In this document: piece by piece, positions 8,041 through 16,883 of the stretch | Layout of the letters: every line of letters starts with the position of its first letter | Numbering within the stretch: the first letter of the stretch is position 1 | Notes under the pieces: generated by a model | Seen by the model: only the letters and a program-made list of their open reading frames with translations | What the model was told of the DNA's origin: nothing | The model's database searches: none | DNA from: Clostridia bacterium | Lineage (GTDB): Bacteria > Bacillota > Clostridia > TANB77 > CAG-508 | Direction of reading: 5' to 3' | DNA length: 38,226 bases | Assembly: GCA_017404545.1 (NCBI GenBank) | Contig: JAFRCC010000005.1 | Span: forward strand, 1-38,226 | Made by a program: the position numbers and the translations under genes

Positions 8041-11000
8041 CTATTTTCTTTTATTTCTAACTACAATTATCATTTCAGCAAATGATATTGCACATAAAAA
8101 TGCATAAATTGCTACTTTATCACCAGTTTTAGGACTTTGGCTGTACGCATTTTTTTGCTCTTCGTTATTCTCATTCTCTGTTGTTTCTTCTGTTGATGTA
8201 GGTGTATGGTTTTCATTATCGATCTTATTTTCTTCATTTTCTATTTCGGTTTCTTTTGTTTCTTTGTCTTCAGTATATATAAGTGTATTTGTAATATTAT
8301 ATCCATTTATTTCTGTTTCGTATTCATCTATAGGATTTTCTGAAATTGAATATTCTATTTCTGTGCCATTTTTGTATTTAATTAAGTCTGAAAAATTAAA
8401 AATCCACTCTCCATTTTCATCTTCGCTTACTTCTACACTTTTTATAATTTTACCATCTGCTAATAAATTAACAGTTACATTTTTTGGTCTTTTACCATAT
8501 TTATTATCATCATCATTCCATATTTTCTTGCCATCTATAGAAATTGTTTCTGCTTTATTTGTAAATATTAAATTGTATAAATTTGATGGTGCCATTTCAA
8601 AATATCTAATAGTATATATCCATCCATTTAAATTTAAATCATTTTCACCTTCTATAAATTGCTTTTGACCTACATTTTCGCTAATATCTGATAAGTTAGT
8701 CAATTCAAATCCTTTTTTGCCTTCTTCTGCTATAATTAGACCCATTCCATTAACTATTCCAAGCTCATTACAATTAAGCACTGCAGTTTCTCCAGCCTTT
8801 ACATTGACCTTCGTAATTAGCTCCAAAGTACTTCCATTATAAATGTTGAATGTAAATTCATCTGTGCATTCTGCATTATTTTCAATTTCTTTAGTTATGG
8901 AAATTTTAGCAATTTCTAGATTATAAAAGTCAATATTCATTGGCTCATCAAATTTACATACAAAAGTTGCACAAGGGTTCTCTATACTTTTTCCAATTTT
9001 TTGCTCAATTTGTGTCATTTTCTCACTAGAAATTGTTGCTGACTGGCTTGTCATCATTAAGTGACTGTTATTATTTTTTACCTCAGCTATATAGTATCTT
9101 TCACCTTCATTATATAGATTACTTTGTATTTCATAATATTTTTGTTCATTTGCTTTTGCTTTAACAGTTGATATAATCTCCAAATCTTCATTAAATAGTA
9201 TAAATTCATATGTTCCATCAGCATCTTCTATTTCATTACGATTGTAATCAACAACATGCTTTGTAACTGATGGCATTTTTTTCTTTGAATTTGTAAACAC
9301 TGCATTTTCAGCACTACTTTGAGTATGTCTGTATACTATAGCTTTTCGATCTAGCTCTTCAAGTACTCCTTCTGGAATTGTAAATTCTGTTGCGCCTTCA
9401 ACGCCTTCCATCTCAGATTTTGTTACATAATATGAACTATTTTTAAATTCACCTATAAGATATGTATAATGAAGATAACCACTATCCACCTCGAAAAATT
9501 TTGTTTCATTAGCTTTTAGTTCAAGAGTTGAAATAAGCTCATATTGATCCCAATAACCATCTATTTTCTTATACAACCCAAATTTAAAGGTATCCTGGCA
9601 ATTTGTATCTATATTTCCATCTTCATCTAAAACAATTTTTGTAACTGATGGCTTTTTCTCATTTATAATTCTTTTAATTATCTCATCCTCAATACTGCTA
9701 TCTATACTTACCTTAATTTTATCATATGATATTTGATCGGCATTTTCATATATACGACCAGCACTTGAAGGGAAATCTTCACCATCATATGTAACTTTTA
9801 ATCCGTATTTATCACCAATAATCTCACCACAATAATATTTACTATTAAATATATAGTTATCCTCTGTTCCTATTTCATACAGATAGTATTGTATTTGACT
9901 CCAATTATTATGCCCATTATATTCTATTAGAGGATATATTATAGTTGCACTTCCGTTAATTGTTTCTATAATACCGCTATCAATATTAGTATCATTTGCT
10001 TCAACCATTTCTTTTACAACATATACGTTTGTGTATTCATTTCCATTTAACTCATATGTATCATAATGATCAAATACAACCTTGTTTTGAATATCTCCAT
10101 TAGAACTATCAGATAATACAAATTTACTATTTATTGATGTACCATCACTTCCAACCTTATTAATTGTATATGCTTTTTCAGCGCGAGTATATACATAAGC
10201 AAAACCTAAATCTTTTTCGCTTGGAAAAGTTATAGAATCTGAACCACTAAAATCATCTTCTCTATCAAAAGGGCCAGAGCCACTTGCATGCACTGTTCCA
10301 TTAGTATTCAACAATATACAATTTGGATATATTTTTGACGAAACATTGTAAATTCCAGAATCACCAATTGGTGGAATAACAATTGTACGCTCTCCACTTA
10401 CAATTTTTATATCTTCAATCGTTCCATCTTTAGCCCATTCATAAACATTATTTCCTTCACTATCTTTTCTATATTTAAACTTAAATACATTATTATTATC
10501 CCCTAGTCTCCAATATATCTCTGGATTGATACCAGTTTCGTCAATATAATATAGAATAAAACCATGTTCTGCCCTAAATAAAATACTTGTATCTATTGTA
10601 GCAGTATTTCCATTAATTGCAATATTTGCATTTTCAATACTAGGAATAGTTGAAAAGTAATCACTTGTACGTGAATGTCCAACGTAATCATTATTCTGTT
10701 TCATAAATTCAATTGTATAATTTCCATTAGGAACTCCGGTAAGGGATGCAATTGAACTATTTCCTTCATTATAATCTTGAAACTGCTCTCTTGGTATCGT
10801 TATTATGGATGGTTCGCTTTGTTTTCCCGTATATTTAAGTGTACTATCAAAACATAAGTACTCTCCACTACTATTTTTAATAGAGTAATACACCTCTGAA
10901 ATACGATTCATTCCCGAACCATGTGGGTTATCAAAATTTGGGTATACACCTTCTGCCGTTAATACTATGTCAATGTTTCCTGTTGCATTAGGCTCATCAG

Positions 11001-11091
11001 CTTTTGAAATATTAGGTATTAATATAATACCTATTAATGAAAAAATAATAATCATTATAAACTTTACAATAGTTTTTATTGAAATATTCAT
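8041..11091 (-). CDS. Sortase-anchored multidomain surface protein (paralogue 2)
   Basis: A 1,016-residue tandem paralogue of the protein at 4679-7747 with the same plan: signal peptide (1-32, ending ISKA), N-terminal region, three beta-sandwich repeats, Cna-B domain (begins SIDGKKIWNDDDNKYGKRPK), acidic linker, sorting motif SPKTG at 986, helix and RNKRK tail. SPKTG is one of the signals used by the class B-like sortase SrtB of Clostridioides difficile. GGAGG lies 5 nt before ATG 11091. The C-terminal third is almost identical to paralogue 1 in both DNA and protein, whereas the first repeat (about residues 490-600) has diverged strongly, suggesting gene conversion plus diversifying change. 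The anchor helix carries a Glu where paralogue 1 has Gly. Confidence 0.85.
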   Translation of the reverse strand: MNISIKTIVKFIMIIIFSLIGIILIPNISKADEPNATGNIDIVLTAEGVYPNFDNPHGSGMNRISEVYYSIKNSSGEYLCFDSTLKYTGKQSEPSIITIPREQFQDYNEGNSSIASLTGVPNGNYTIEFMKQNNDYVGHSRTSDYFSTIPSIENANIAINGNTATIDTSILFRAEHGFILYYIDETGINPEIYWRLGDNNNVFKFKYRKDSEGNNVYEWAKDGTIEDIKIVSGERTIVIPPIGDSGIYNVSSKIYPNCILLNTNGTVHASGSGPFDREDDFSGSDSITFPSEKDLGFAYVYTRAEKAYTINKVGSDGTSINSKFVLSDSSNGDIQNKVVFDHYDTYELNGNEYTNVYVVKEMVEANDTNIDSGIIETINGSATIIYPLIEYNGHNNWSQIQYYLYEIGTEDNYIFNSKYYCGEIIGDKYGLKVTYDGEDFPSSAGRIYENADQISYDKIKVSIDSSIEDEIIKRIINEKKPSVTKIVLDEDGNIDTNCQDTFKFGLYKKIDGYWDQYELISTLELKANETKFFEVDSGYLHYTYLIGEFKNSSYYVTKSEMEGVEGATEFTIPEGVLEELDRKAIVYRHTQSSAENAVFTNSKKKMPSVTKHVVDYNRNEIEDADGTYEFILFNEDLEIISTVKAKANEQKYYEIQSNLYNEGERYYIAEVKNNNSHLMMTSQSATISSEKMTQIEQKIGKSIENPCATFVCKFDEPMNIDFYNLEIAKISITKEIENNAECTDEFTFNIYNGSTLELITKVNVKAGETAVLNCNELGIVNGMGLIIAEEGKKGFELTNLSDISENVGQKQFIEGENDLNLNGWIYTIRYFEMAPSNLYNLIFTNKAETISIDGKKIWNDDDNKYGKRPKNVTVNLLADGKIIKSVEVSEDENGEWIFNFSDLIKYKNGTEIEYSISENPIDEYETEINGYNITNTLIYTEDKETKETEIENEENKIDNENHTPTSTEETTENENNEEQKNAYSQSPKTGDKVAIYAFLCAISFAEMIIVVRNKRK

Positions 11092-11124
11092 AATCTCCTC
11101 CTTATAAAGATTTGCTCTGCTTCT

Positions 11125-11153
11125 ATATTCGCAATAATTAAAAGAAAAATCAA
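11125..11153 (-). promoter_or_regulatory. Promoter of surface-protein paralogue 2
   Basis: Minus strand TTGATT (11153-11148), 17-nt spacer, GAATAT (11130-11125) with an extended TGC just before the -10. It is placed about 27 nt upstream of the ribosome site and start at 11091. Confidence 0.45.
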
Positions 11154-11158
11154 ATTAT

Positions 11159-11208
11159 GGTATTTCACCTAAATTACGTTAAATTTTAGGGAAACGCGGT
11201 GTAATTCC
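11159..11208. promoter_or_regulatory. Nested imperfect inverted repeat upstream of the paralogue 2 promoter
   Basis: Outer arms GGTATTTCAC (11159-11168) and GTGTAATTCC (11199-11208) pair except for two mismatches. Inner arms CCTAAA (11168-11173) and TTTAGG (11085+100 to 11190, i.e. 11185-11190) pair perfectly. The element ends 6 nt before the -35 box, where an activator would bind. Paralogue 1 has no equivalent. Confidence 0.4.
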
Positions 11209-11243
11209 AAACATTATATTTTTATTACATTTTTATAAAAATA

Positions 11244-11280
11244 AACTTCTTATTGTTTATATATTTAGCAATAAGAAGTT
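11244..11280 (-). terminator. Terminator of tex
   Basis: AACTTCTTATTG (11244-11255) and CAATAAGAAGTT (11269-11280) form a 12-bp stem with a 13-nt loop. On the minus strand the stem is followed by TTTATTTTTAT, 28 nt after the tex stop codon. Confidence 0.85.
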
Positions 11281-11307
11281 ACATTTATATATTATTTAGA
11301 TAAGATA

Positions 11308-13467
11308 CTATATCTTCATACTTAAACTTACCTTTTGTCTTTCGTTATCAATTTTTATTACTTTTACTTTCACGACGTCACCAATCGAAACAACTTCTGA
11401 TGGATTTTTAACATACTTATCACTAAGCTCTGATATATGTACTAGTCCATCATGCTTAACTCCAATATCAACAAATGCTCCAAAATCTATTACATTTCTT
11501 ACTGTTCCATTTAAAATCATTCCTTCTTTTAAATCTTCAAATTTTAATACGTCTGAACGCAATATTGGTTTTGGCATTTCATCTCTAGGATCTCTTCCTG
11601 GTTTTGAAAGTTCATCTATTATATCTCTTAGTGTAGGCTCACCTATTTCAATTAATTCGGCTGTTTTCTTTATATTTATTCCAGATAATTTTGATTTTAT
11701 ATCTTTAAGCTTTTCGCTATCTCTTAAATCTTCTTTCTTATATCCAATTGTTTCTAATAATTTTTCTGCTTTATCGTAACTCTCAGGATGAACAGCGGTT
11801 ATTTCAAGCGGATTTTTTCCATCAAAAATTCTTATAAATCCTGCACACTGCTGAAAAGCGACCTTTCCTAATTTTGGTACCTTTAGTAGTTCTTTTCTTT
11901 CTAGTATTTTTCCATTTTCATCTCTATATTTTACTATGTTATTTGCAATTGCTTTATTTATTCCAGAGACATATGATAATAAAGATGGCGTTGCAGTATT
12001 TACATCCACACCTACATTATTAACGGCATCCTCTACTACACCTGTTAAGCTCTCAGCCAATCTTTTTTGATTTACATCATGTTGATATTGTCCTACACCA
12101 ATAGCTTTAGGATCTATTTTTACAAGTTCAGCAAGTGGATCTTGAAGTCTTCTAGCAATAGAAATTGCGCCTCTCAAAGATACATTTATATCTGGGTATT
12201 CTTCCGTAGCAAGTTTTGATGCAGAATATACCGACGCACCAGCCTCGCTAACTATTGTATAATATACTTCTGTATCTATTTCTGAAATCATATCTGAAAC
12301 AAATTTTTCGGACTCTCTTGATGCAGTTCCATTTCCAATTGCAATCATGTTTATATTATATTTTTCTATTAGTGCCTTTAATTCTTTTTTTGCTTCCTCA
12401 ACCTTATTTTGTGGCTCTGTTGGATAAACAGTTGTTGTTGCTAATAATTTTCCAGTTTCGTCTATTACGGCAATTTTGCAACCGGTTCTATATGCTGGGT
12501 CAAATCCCATTACCGTTAATCCCTTAAGTGGAGCTCCCATTAACAACTGTTTTGCATTTTGACCAAAAACTTTAATAGCTTTTTCTTCTGCCTTTTCAGT
12601 CAAATCAGAGCGTATCTCTCTTTCAACTGATGGCTCTATTAACCTTTTAAAACTATCTTTTACTGTATCATCAAGAATCTCTGCATATTCAGTATTTCTT
12701 TCTTTAATAATATCTCTTTCAATAAAATCTATTATATTCTCTTCAGGTTTTTGTATTTTTAATTTTATAGCGTTTTCTTTTTCTGCTCTATTTATTGCCA
12801 AAATTCTATGACTTGGTATCTTTTTCAAACTTTCATTAAAATCAAAATACATTTGATAAGTTTTATTTTCATCATCTTCTGTTTTAGCATTTGATTCTGT
12901 TACGATGATACCTTCTTTATAACAACATTTTTTTATTTCTTTTCTGTAATTTGGATTGTCTGATATATTTTCTGCAATTATATCTTTTGCCCCAGCAATA
13001 GCTTCTTCAATAGTGCTTACTCCTTTTTCTTCATCTATAAACTGTTTTGCAAATTCCTCAATCGCTATTTTTTTATTTTGATTAATTAATACATCTGCTA
13101 ATGGTTCTAATCCTTTTTCTTTGGCAATTATTGCCCTCGTTCTTTTCTTTTGTTTATATGGTCTATATATATCTTCTACTTCTGCAAGTATTTGAGCATT
13201 TTCAAGGGCAGCAATAATTTCATCAGTTAACTTTCCTTGCTCTTCTATTGATTTTCTTACTTCTTCTTTTCTGCTCTCAAGATTTCTTAAATAATTAAGT
13301 CTATCAAATAATGTTCGAAGATCTTCGTCACTTAAACCTCCGGTTACCTCTTTTCTATATCTTGCAATGAATGGGATTGTATTTCCCTCATCAATTAATT
13401 TTACAGCGCTTTCCACTTGACTGTTTTTCACTTTTAATTCATCAGCTATAATTTGAAAAATATTCAT
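11308..13467 (-). CDS. tex: Tex family RNA-binding transcription accessory protein
   Basis: A 719-residue protein with the full Tex layout: N-terminal helical domain opening MNIFQIIADELKVK with the conserved IPFIARYRKEVTGGLSDEDL segment, YqgF-like RNase H fold around 320-450 (GFDPAYRTGCKIAVID), helix-hairpin-helix region near 490-570 (LLSYVSGINKAIANNIVKYR), and a C-terminal S1 domain (about 645-719, GMILNGTVRNVIDFGAFVDI). Tex binds RNA and DNA and contacts the transcription machinery; its exact role in Clostridia is not settled. The length is typical. The start at ATG 13467 follows AAAGGAAAAG. It lies 88 nt downstream of the amylase gene, across a hairpin. Confidence 0.95.
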   Translation of the reverse strand: MNIFQIIADELKVKNSQVESAVKLIDEGNTIPFIARYRKEVTGGLSDEDLRTLFDRLNYLRNLESRKEEVRKSIEEQGKLTDEIIAALENAQILAEVEDIYRPYKQKKRTRAIIAKEKGLEPLADVLINQNKKIAIEEFAKQFIDEEKGVSTIEEAIAGAKDIIAENISDNPNYRKEIKKCCYKEGIIVTESNAKTEDDENKTYQMYFDFNESLKKIPSHRILAINRAEKENAIKLKIQKPEENIIDFIERDIIKERNTEYAEILDDTVKDSFKRLIEPSVEREIRSDLTEKAEEKAIKVFGQNAKQLLMGAPLKGLTVMGFDPAYRTGCKIAVIDETGKLLATTTVYPTEPQNKVEEAKKELKALIEKYNINMIAIGNGTASRESEKFVSDMISEIDTEVYYTIVSEAGASVYSASKLATEEYPDINVSLRGAISIARRLQDPLAELVKIDPKAIGVGQYQHDVNQKRLAESLTGVVEDAVNNVGVDVNTATPSLLSYVSGINKAIANNIVKYRDENGKILERKELLKVPKLGKVAFQQCAGFIRIFDGKNPLEITAVHPESYDKAEKLLETIGYKKEDLRDSEKLKDIKSKLSGINIKKTAELIEIGEPTLRDIIDELSKPGRDPRDEMPKPILRSDVLKFEDLKEGMILNGTVRNVIDFGAFVDIGVKHDGLVHISELSDKYVKNPSEVVSIGDVVKVKVIKIDNERQKVSLSMKI

Positions 13468-13489
13468 TTATCTTTTCCTTTCTATTTTT

Positions 13490-13552
13490 AAAACGAACTC
13501 AAATTTCAAAGCTTACACTTACATCTGTAACTAAAATCTTTGAGTTCGTTTT
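13490..13552. terminator. Hairpin between amylase and tex
   Basis: AAAACGAACTCAAA (13490-13503) and TTTGAGTTCGTTTT (13539-13552) form a 14-bp stem 3 nt after the amylase stop. On the minus strand only four T residues follow the stem before AAAAA, so termination may be partial; the plus strand has the better T-tract. The loop is long (35 nt). Confidence 0.6.
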
Positions 13553-13555
13553 TAT

Positions 13556-15016
13556 TTATTTTGTCCAAACAGATACACTTCCACCATTACAGTAGAATAT
13601 TCCATTTCCATCCTTATCTACATACACATTTTCACTCATATTTCCTGTTATATCTTTCAATACGCAGTTTGCCATGTTTTGTCCAACATTAATTTCTTTA
13701 GAGCCACCATCATTATCACTCATAATTACAACTAACCCAGAATCTTTGTGCTCCTTATCCCCTTGGCGAACCCATGCAATAATATGCTCATCATCAAAAT
13801 AATCAACCTGTTCTCCGTACGCATATATCTTTCTAGCATACATTAACTTGGTTAAAATTCCTCTTATTGTTGAATCTTCGTATCCATTTCTTCCATAATA
13901 ATCTCCGAAAAAAACACATGGTATTCCGGCCTCTCTTAACAAAATTAGGGCGTATGCTAATGGTTTAAACCATTCCTGTATTTCAGATTGTAATGCTTGT
14001 CCATACTGCGTATCATGATTATCTACAAATGTTACTGCATTTTCTGGAGACGCTTGTACAAGTGTAGCATTAAAAATTGTACGCATATCATAATTTCCAT
14101 TACTATTTGATGCGTTATATAAATTATAGTGTAATGGTACATCAAACAGATTAATGTTGTTATTACAATTTTTTATATAATTTTGTAGTACTTCAAGATT
14201 TCCGTTCCAGTACTCACCAACAAAATACAAATCTTTATCGGTACTATTTTCCATCTTATCAATCCAATTTTTAAAAAAACCTTCTCTAACATGTTTTATT
14301 GCATCTAACCTAAAACCATCTAGTCGACAAAAATTAAGATACCATTTTCCCCATGCTTCTAGCTCTTCAGCTACATCTACATTGTTTAAGTCAACATCAA
14401 TTCCCATTAAATAATCAAAGTTTCCATTTTCTGAATCTACATCTTTGTCCCATTCCTTGCCATAAAATTTAAATATTGCATTTTTTCTACTTCTGTCATC
14501 CCAGTCTACTCCATGAAAATGTTTCCAGTTCCATTTAAATTGTGAATACTTATTATTTCTTCCGTAGAAATTAAATTTCGTCCATGCAATTATCGTATAT
14601 GGATCACTTTTGGCAATATTTCTGTCATTCATATCAACTTCTTGAGCAATTACTTCCTCGGTTTCATCTGCTCCCATTTTTTGGTTAAATACAACATCTG
14701 CCAAAACTTTTATATTATTTCTATGTAATGCTTCTATTGCCTCAATATACTGATCCTTTAATCCATACTTAGTTGGTACCGTGCCTTTTTGATCAAATTC
14801 ACCTAAATCATATAAGTCATATACACCATATCCTACATCATGAATACCTGCCGCACCTTTGTAAGCAGGTGGTAACCATATCATATTTATACCTAAATTT
14901 CTTAAATTTTGTGCTTCTTTTTTAACTTTATGCCATAAGGTACAGTTATCTGGATAATACCATTCAAAATATTGCATCATTGTTTTATTTATTCCCATTT
15001 TATCTTTTGCTCCCAT
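13556..15016 (-). CDS. Cytoplasmic alpha-amylase, glycoside hydrolase family 13
   Basis: A 486-residue enzyme opening with the liquefying-amylase signature MMQYFEWYYPDN and KEAQNLRNLGINMIWLPPAYKG. It has no signal peptide, so it should act inside the cell on glycogen or imported maltodextrin. Catalytic residues are visible: nucleophile D238 in GFRLDAIKHV, acid/base E268 in FVGEYW, transition-state Asp D335 in FVDNHD. Region I reads DVVFNQ, with Gln where the family usually has His (DVVxNH). Length and layout match GH13 subfamily 5. ATG 15016 has AGGA about 8 nt upstream. It follows pgcA on the same strand across a hairpin, so both genes could serve storage-glucan metabolism. Confidence 0.93.
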   Translation of the reverse strand: MGAKDKMGINKTMMQYFEWYYPDNCTLWHKVKKEAQNLRNLGINMIWLPPAYKGAAGIHDVGYGVYDLYDLGEFDQKGTVPTKYGLKDQYIEAIEALHRNNIKVLADVVFNQKMGADETEEVIAQEVDMNDRNIAKSDPYTIIAWTKFNFYGRNNKYSQFKWNWKHFHGVDWDDRSRKNAIFKFYGKEWDKDVDSENGNFDYLMGIDVDLNNVDVAEELEAWGKWYLNFCRLDGFRLDAIKHVREGFFKNWIDKMENSTDKDLYFVGEYWNGNLEVLQNYIKNCNNNINLFDVPLHYNLYNASNSNGNYDMRTIFNATLVQASPENAVTFVDNHDTQYGQALQSEIQEWFKPLAYALILLREAGIPCVFFGDYYGRNGYEDSTIRGILTKLMYARKIYAYGEQVDYFDDEHIIAWVRQGDKEHKDSGLVVIMSDNDGGSKEINVGQNMANCVLKDITGNMSENVYVDKDGNGIFYCNGGSVSVWTK

Positions 15017-15068
15017 TTTTTATTCCTACGTGCATTTTATCATAACAAAATTTATAAATCTACAAAAC

Positions 15069-15098
15069 AAAAAGCTAAAATATAAATTTTAGCTTTTT
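15069..15098 (-). terminator. Terminator of the phosphohexomutase gene
   Basis: AAAAAGCTAAAAT (15069-15081) and ATTTTAGCTTTTT (15086-15098) form a 13-bp stem with a 4-nt loop (ATAA). It lies 5 nt after the pgcA stop, and T-rich sequence (TTTTTGTTTTG) continues on the minus strand. Confidence 0.9.
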
Positions 15099-15103
15099 GG
15101 CTC

Positions 15104-16822
15104 TTATTCAAATACTTTCATTGCATCTGATAGTTCATTTAATTTCTTCTCTGAGTCTTCTAGGTTATTTCCTTTTACTCCAATATAGAATTTAATTTTA
15201 GGCTCAGTTCCAGATGGTCTTACACAGCACCATGCATCGTTCTCCAATTTAAAATATAAAACATTAGATACCGGTAAATCTGTAATTCCTTTTATATTAT
15301 TTTCATAATTCTCAACCACTTTTTCTTTGTAATCTCTGTACTCAAGAACGTTATATGAACCAATCTTTTTTGGAGGATTTGCTCTCATATTTTCTAATAT
15401 TGTTTTTATCTTTTCCGCACCATCTAGACCTTTCATTGTGATAGCAGTTTGCCCTTCTTTGTAATATCCGTATTTTTCGTATATGTTAATCATTTGATCC
15501 CATAAAGTTAAGTTTTTGTCTTTATAATATGCAGCAGCCTCACATAATGCCATAACTGCAACAATTGCATCTTTATCTCTTGCATGAGTTCCAATTAAAC
15601 ATCCATAGCTCTCTTCGTACCCAAATAAATACTCATATTCATGGTTTTCATCAAATTTTTTCATTTGCTCACCAATATATTTAAATCCTGTTAAAACCTC
15701 TATTAATTTTATATTGTACTCTTTGGCAATTGCTCCAGCCATATTTGATGATACTATTGTTGTTATCAATGCTCCATTACTTGGCAAAGTTCCTTTTTCT
15801 TTCTTTTGATCTAATTCATATTCAGCAATTAATAAACCAGACATATTTCCAGTAAATGGCATATACTCACCAGATTTTGAATCTTTTGCATAAACTCCTA
15901 ATCTATCTGCATCAGGGTCTGTAGCTAAAACTATATCTGCATTTACTTCATCTGCTAATTTTAGAGCTAAAGCAAAAGCTTTTTTATCTTCTGGATTTGG
16001 GTAAGTAACTGTAGAAAAGTTTCCATCTGGTTTTTCTTGCTCTGGAACAACATATACGTTTTCAAATCCGATTTCTTTTAAAATTCTTTGTACCGGTATA
16101 TTTCCTGTTCCATGTAGTGGTGTATACACAATCTTTAAATCTTTTTGTACCTTGGTTATTACATTTTTATTTAAAACTAGCTTTTTAAGCTCATCTATGT
16201 ATACTTTATCCACATCTTCTCCAATTTCTGTGTATAACCCATTTGATTTTGCTTCTTGAATATCCATACTTTTTATTGTACTAAAATCTGTGACTGCCTT
16301 AACCTCATCCATTATGCCTTTGTCTACTGGTGGAACAATTTGAGCCCCATCTTCCCAATATACTTTATATCCATTGTATTCTGCTGGATTATGACTAGCT
16401 GTAATTACAATACCTGCTATACAATTTAAATGTCTAACGGCAAATGAAAGCTCTGGTGTAGGTCTTAATGATTCAAATCTGTATGTTTTTATTCCATTTG
16501 CATTTAAACATAAAGCAGCCCATGTGCTAAATTCTACAGACATATTTCTTGAATCATATGCTATAGCAACTCCTCTTTTTTCTCCTCCAACTTTTTTTAT
16601 GTAGTTAGCCAATCCTTGAGTTGCCTGAGTTACAGTATACTTGTTCATTCTATTTGTTCCTGCTCCTATTATACCTCTTAAACCAGCAGTTCCAAATTCT
16701 AAGTTTTTATAGAATCTATCTTTAATTTCATTTTCATCTGTGATATTTTTTAGCTCCATCTTAGTTTTTTCGTCAAAAACATCACTATTACACCATTCTT
16801 CATATTTCTTTAAATAATCCAT
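15104..16822 (-). CDS. pgcA: Phosphoglucomutase/phosphomannomutase (alpha-D-phosphohexomutase)
   Basis: Interconverts glucose-6-phosphate and glucose-1-phosphate through a phosphoserine enzyme. The 572 residues contain the catalytic serine S143 in VITASHNPAEYNGYK, the Mg-binding loop ATDPDADRLG with D302, D304 and D306, the sugar-binding segment GYEESYG, and the phosphate-binding loop CCVRPSGTEPKIKFY near the C-terminus. Length and motifs match the PgcA-type mutases of Firmicutes rather than the roughly 450-residue GlmM group. AGGAGG lies 5 nt before ATG 16822 and sits directly in the T-tract of a hairpin that follows the upstream pyrophosphorylase gene. The product glucose-1-phosphate is a plausible substrate for that neighbour. 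Confidence 0.93.
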   Translation of the reverse strand: MDYLKKYEEWCNSDVFDEKTKMELKNITDENEIKDRFYKNLEFGTAGLRGIIGAGTNRMNKYTVTQATQGLANYIKKVGGEKRGVAIAYDSRNMSVEFSTWAALCLNANGIKTYRFESLRPTPELSFAVRHLNCIAGIVITASHNPAEYNGYKVYWEDGAQIVPPVDKGIMDEVKAVTDFSTIKSMDIQEAKSNGLYTEIGEDVDKVYIDELKKLVLNKNVITKVQKDLKIVYTPLHGTGNIPVQRILKEIGFENVYVVPEQEKPDGNFSTVTYPNPEDKKAFALALKLADEVNADIVLATDPDADRLGVYAKDSKSGEYMPFTGNMSGLLIAEYELDQKKEKGTLPSNGALITTIVSSNMAGAIAKEYNIKLIEVLTGFKYIGEQMKKFDENHEYEYLFGYEESYGCLIGTHARDKDAIVAVMALCEAAAYYKDKNLTLWDQMINIYEKYGYYKEGQTAITMKGLDGAEKIKTILENMRANPPKKIGSYNVLEYRDYKEKVVENYENNIKGITDLPVSNVLYFKLENDAWCCVRPSGTEPKIKFYIGVKGNNLEDSEKKLNELSDAMKVFE

Positions 16823-16845
16823 TTTTACCTCCTAAAAAACGAAAA

Positions 16846-16875
16846 GAGGCATCCTAAAAAAATTAGGCTTACCTC
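16846..16875 (-). terminator. Intra-operon terminator or attenuator before pgcA
   Basis: Minus strand GAGG...CCTAA...TTAGG...CCTC forms a two-part stem (GAGG 16846-16849 with CCTC 16872-16875; CCTAA 16853-16857 with TTAGG 16863-16867) followed by TTTTCGTTTTTT. The T-run leads straight into the AGGAGG of pgcA, so readthrough here would set pgcA expression. Confidence 0.65.
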
Positions 16876-16883
16876 ATCACGCA

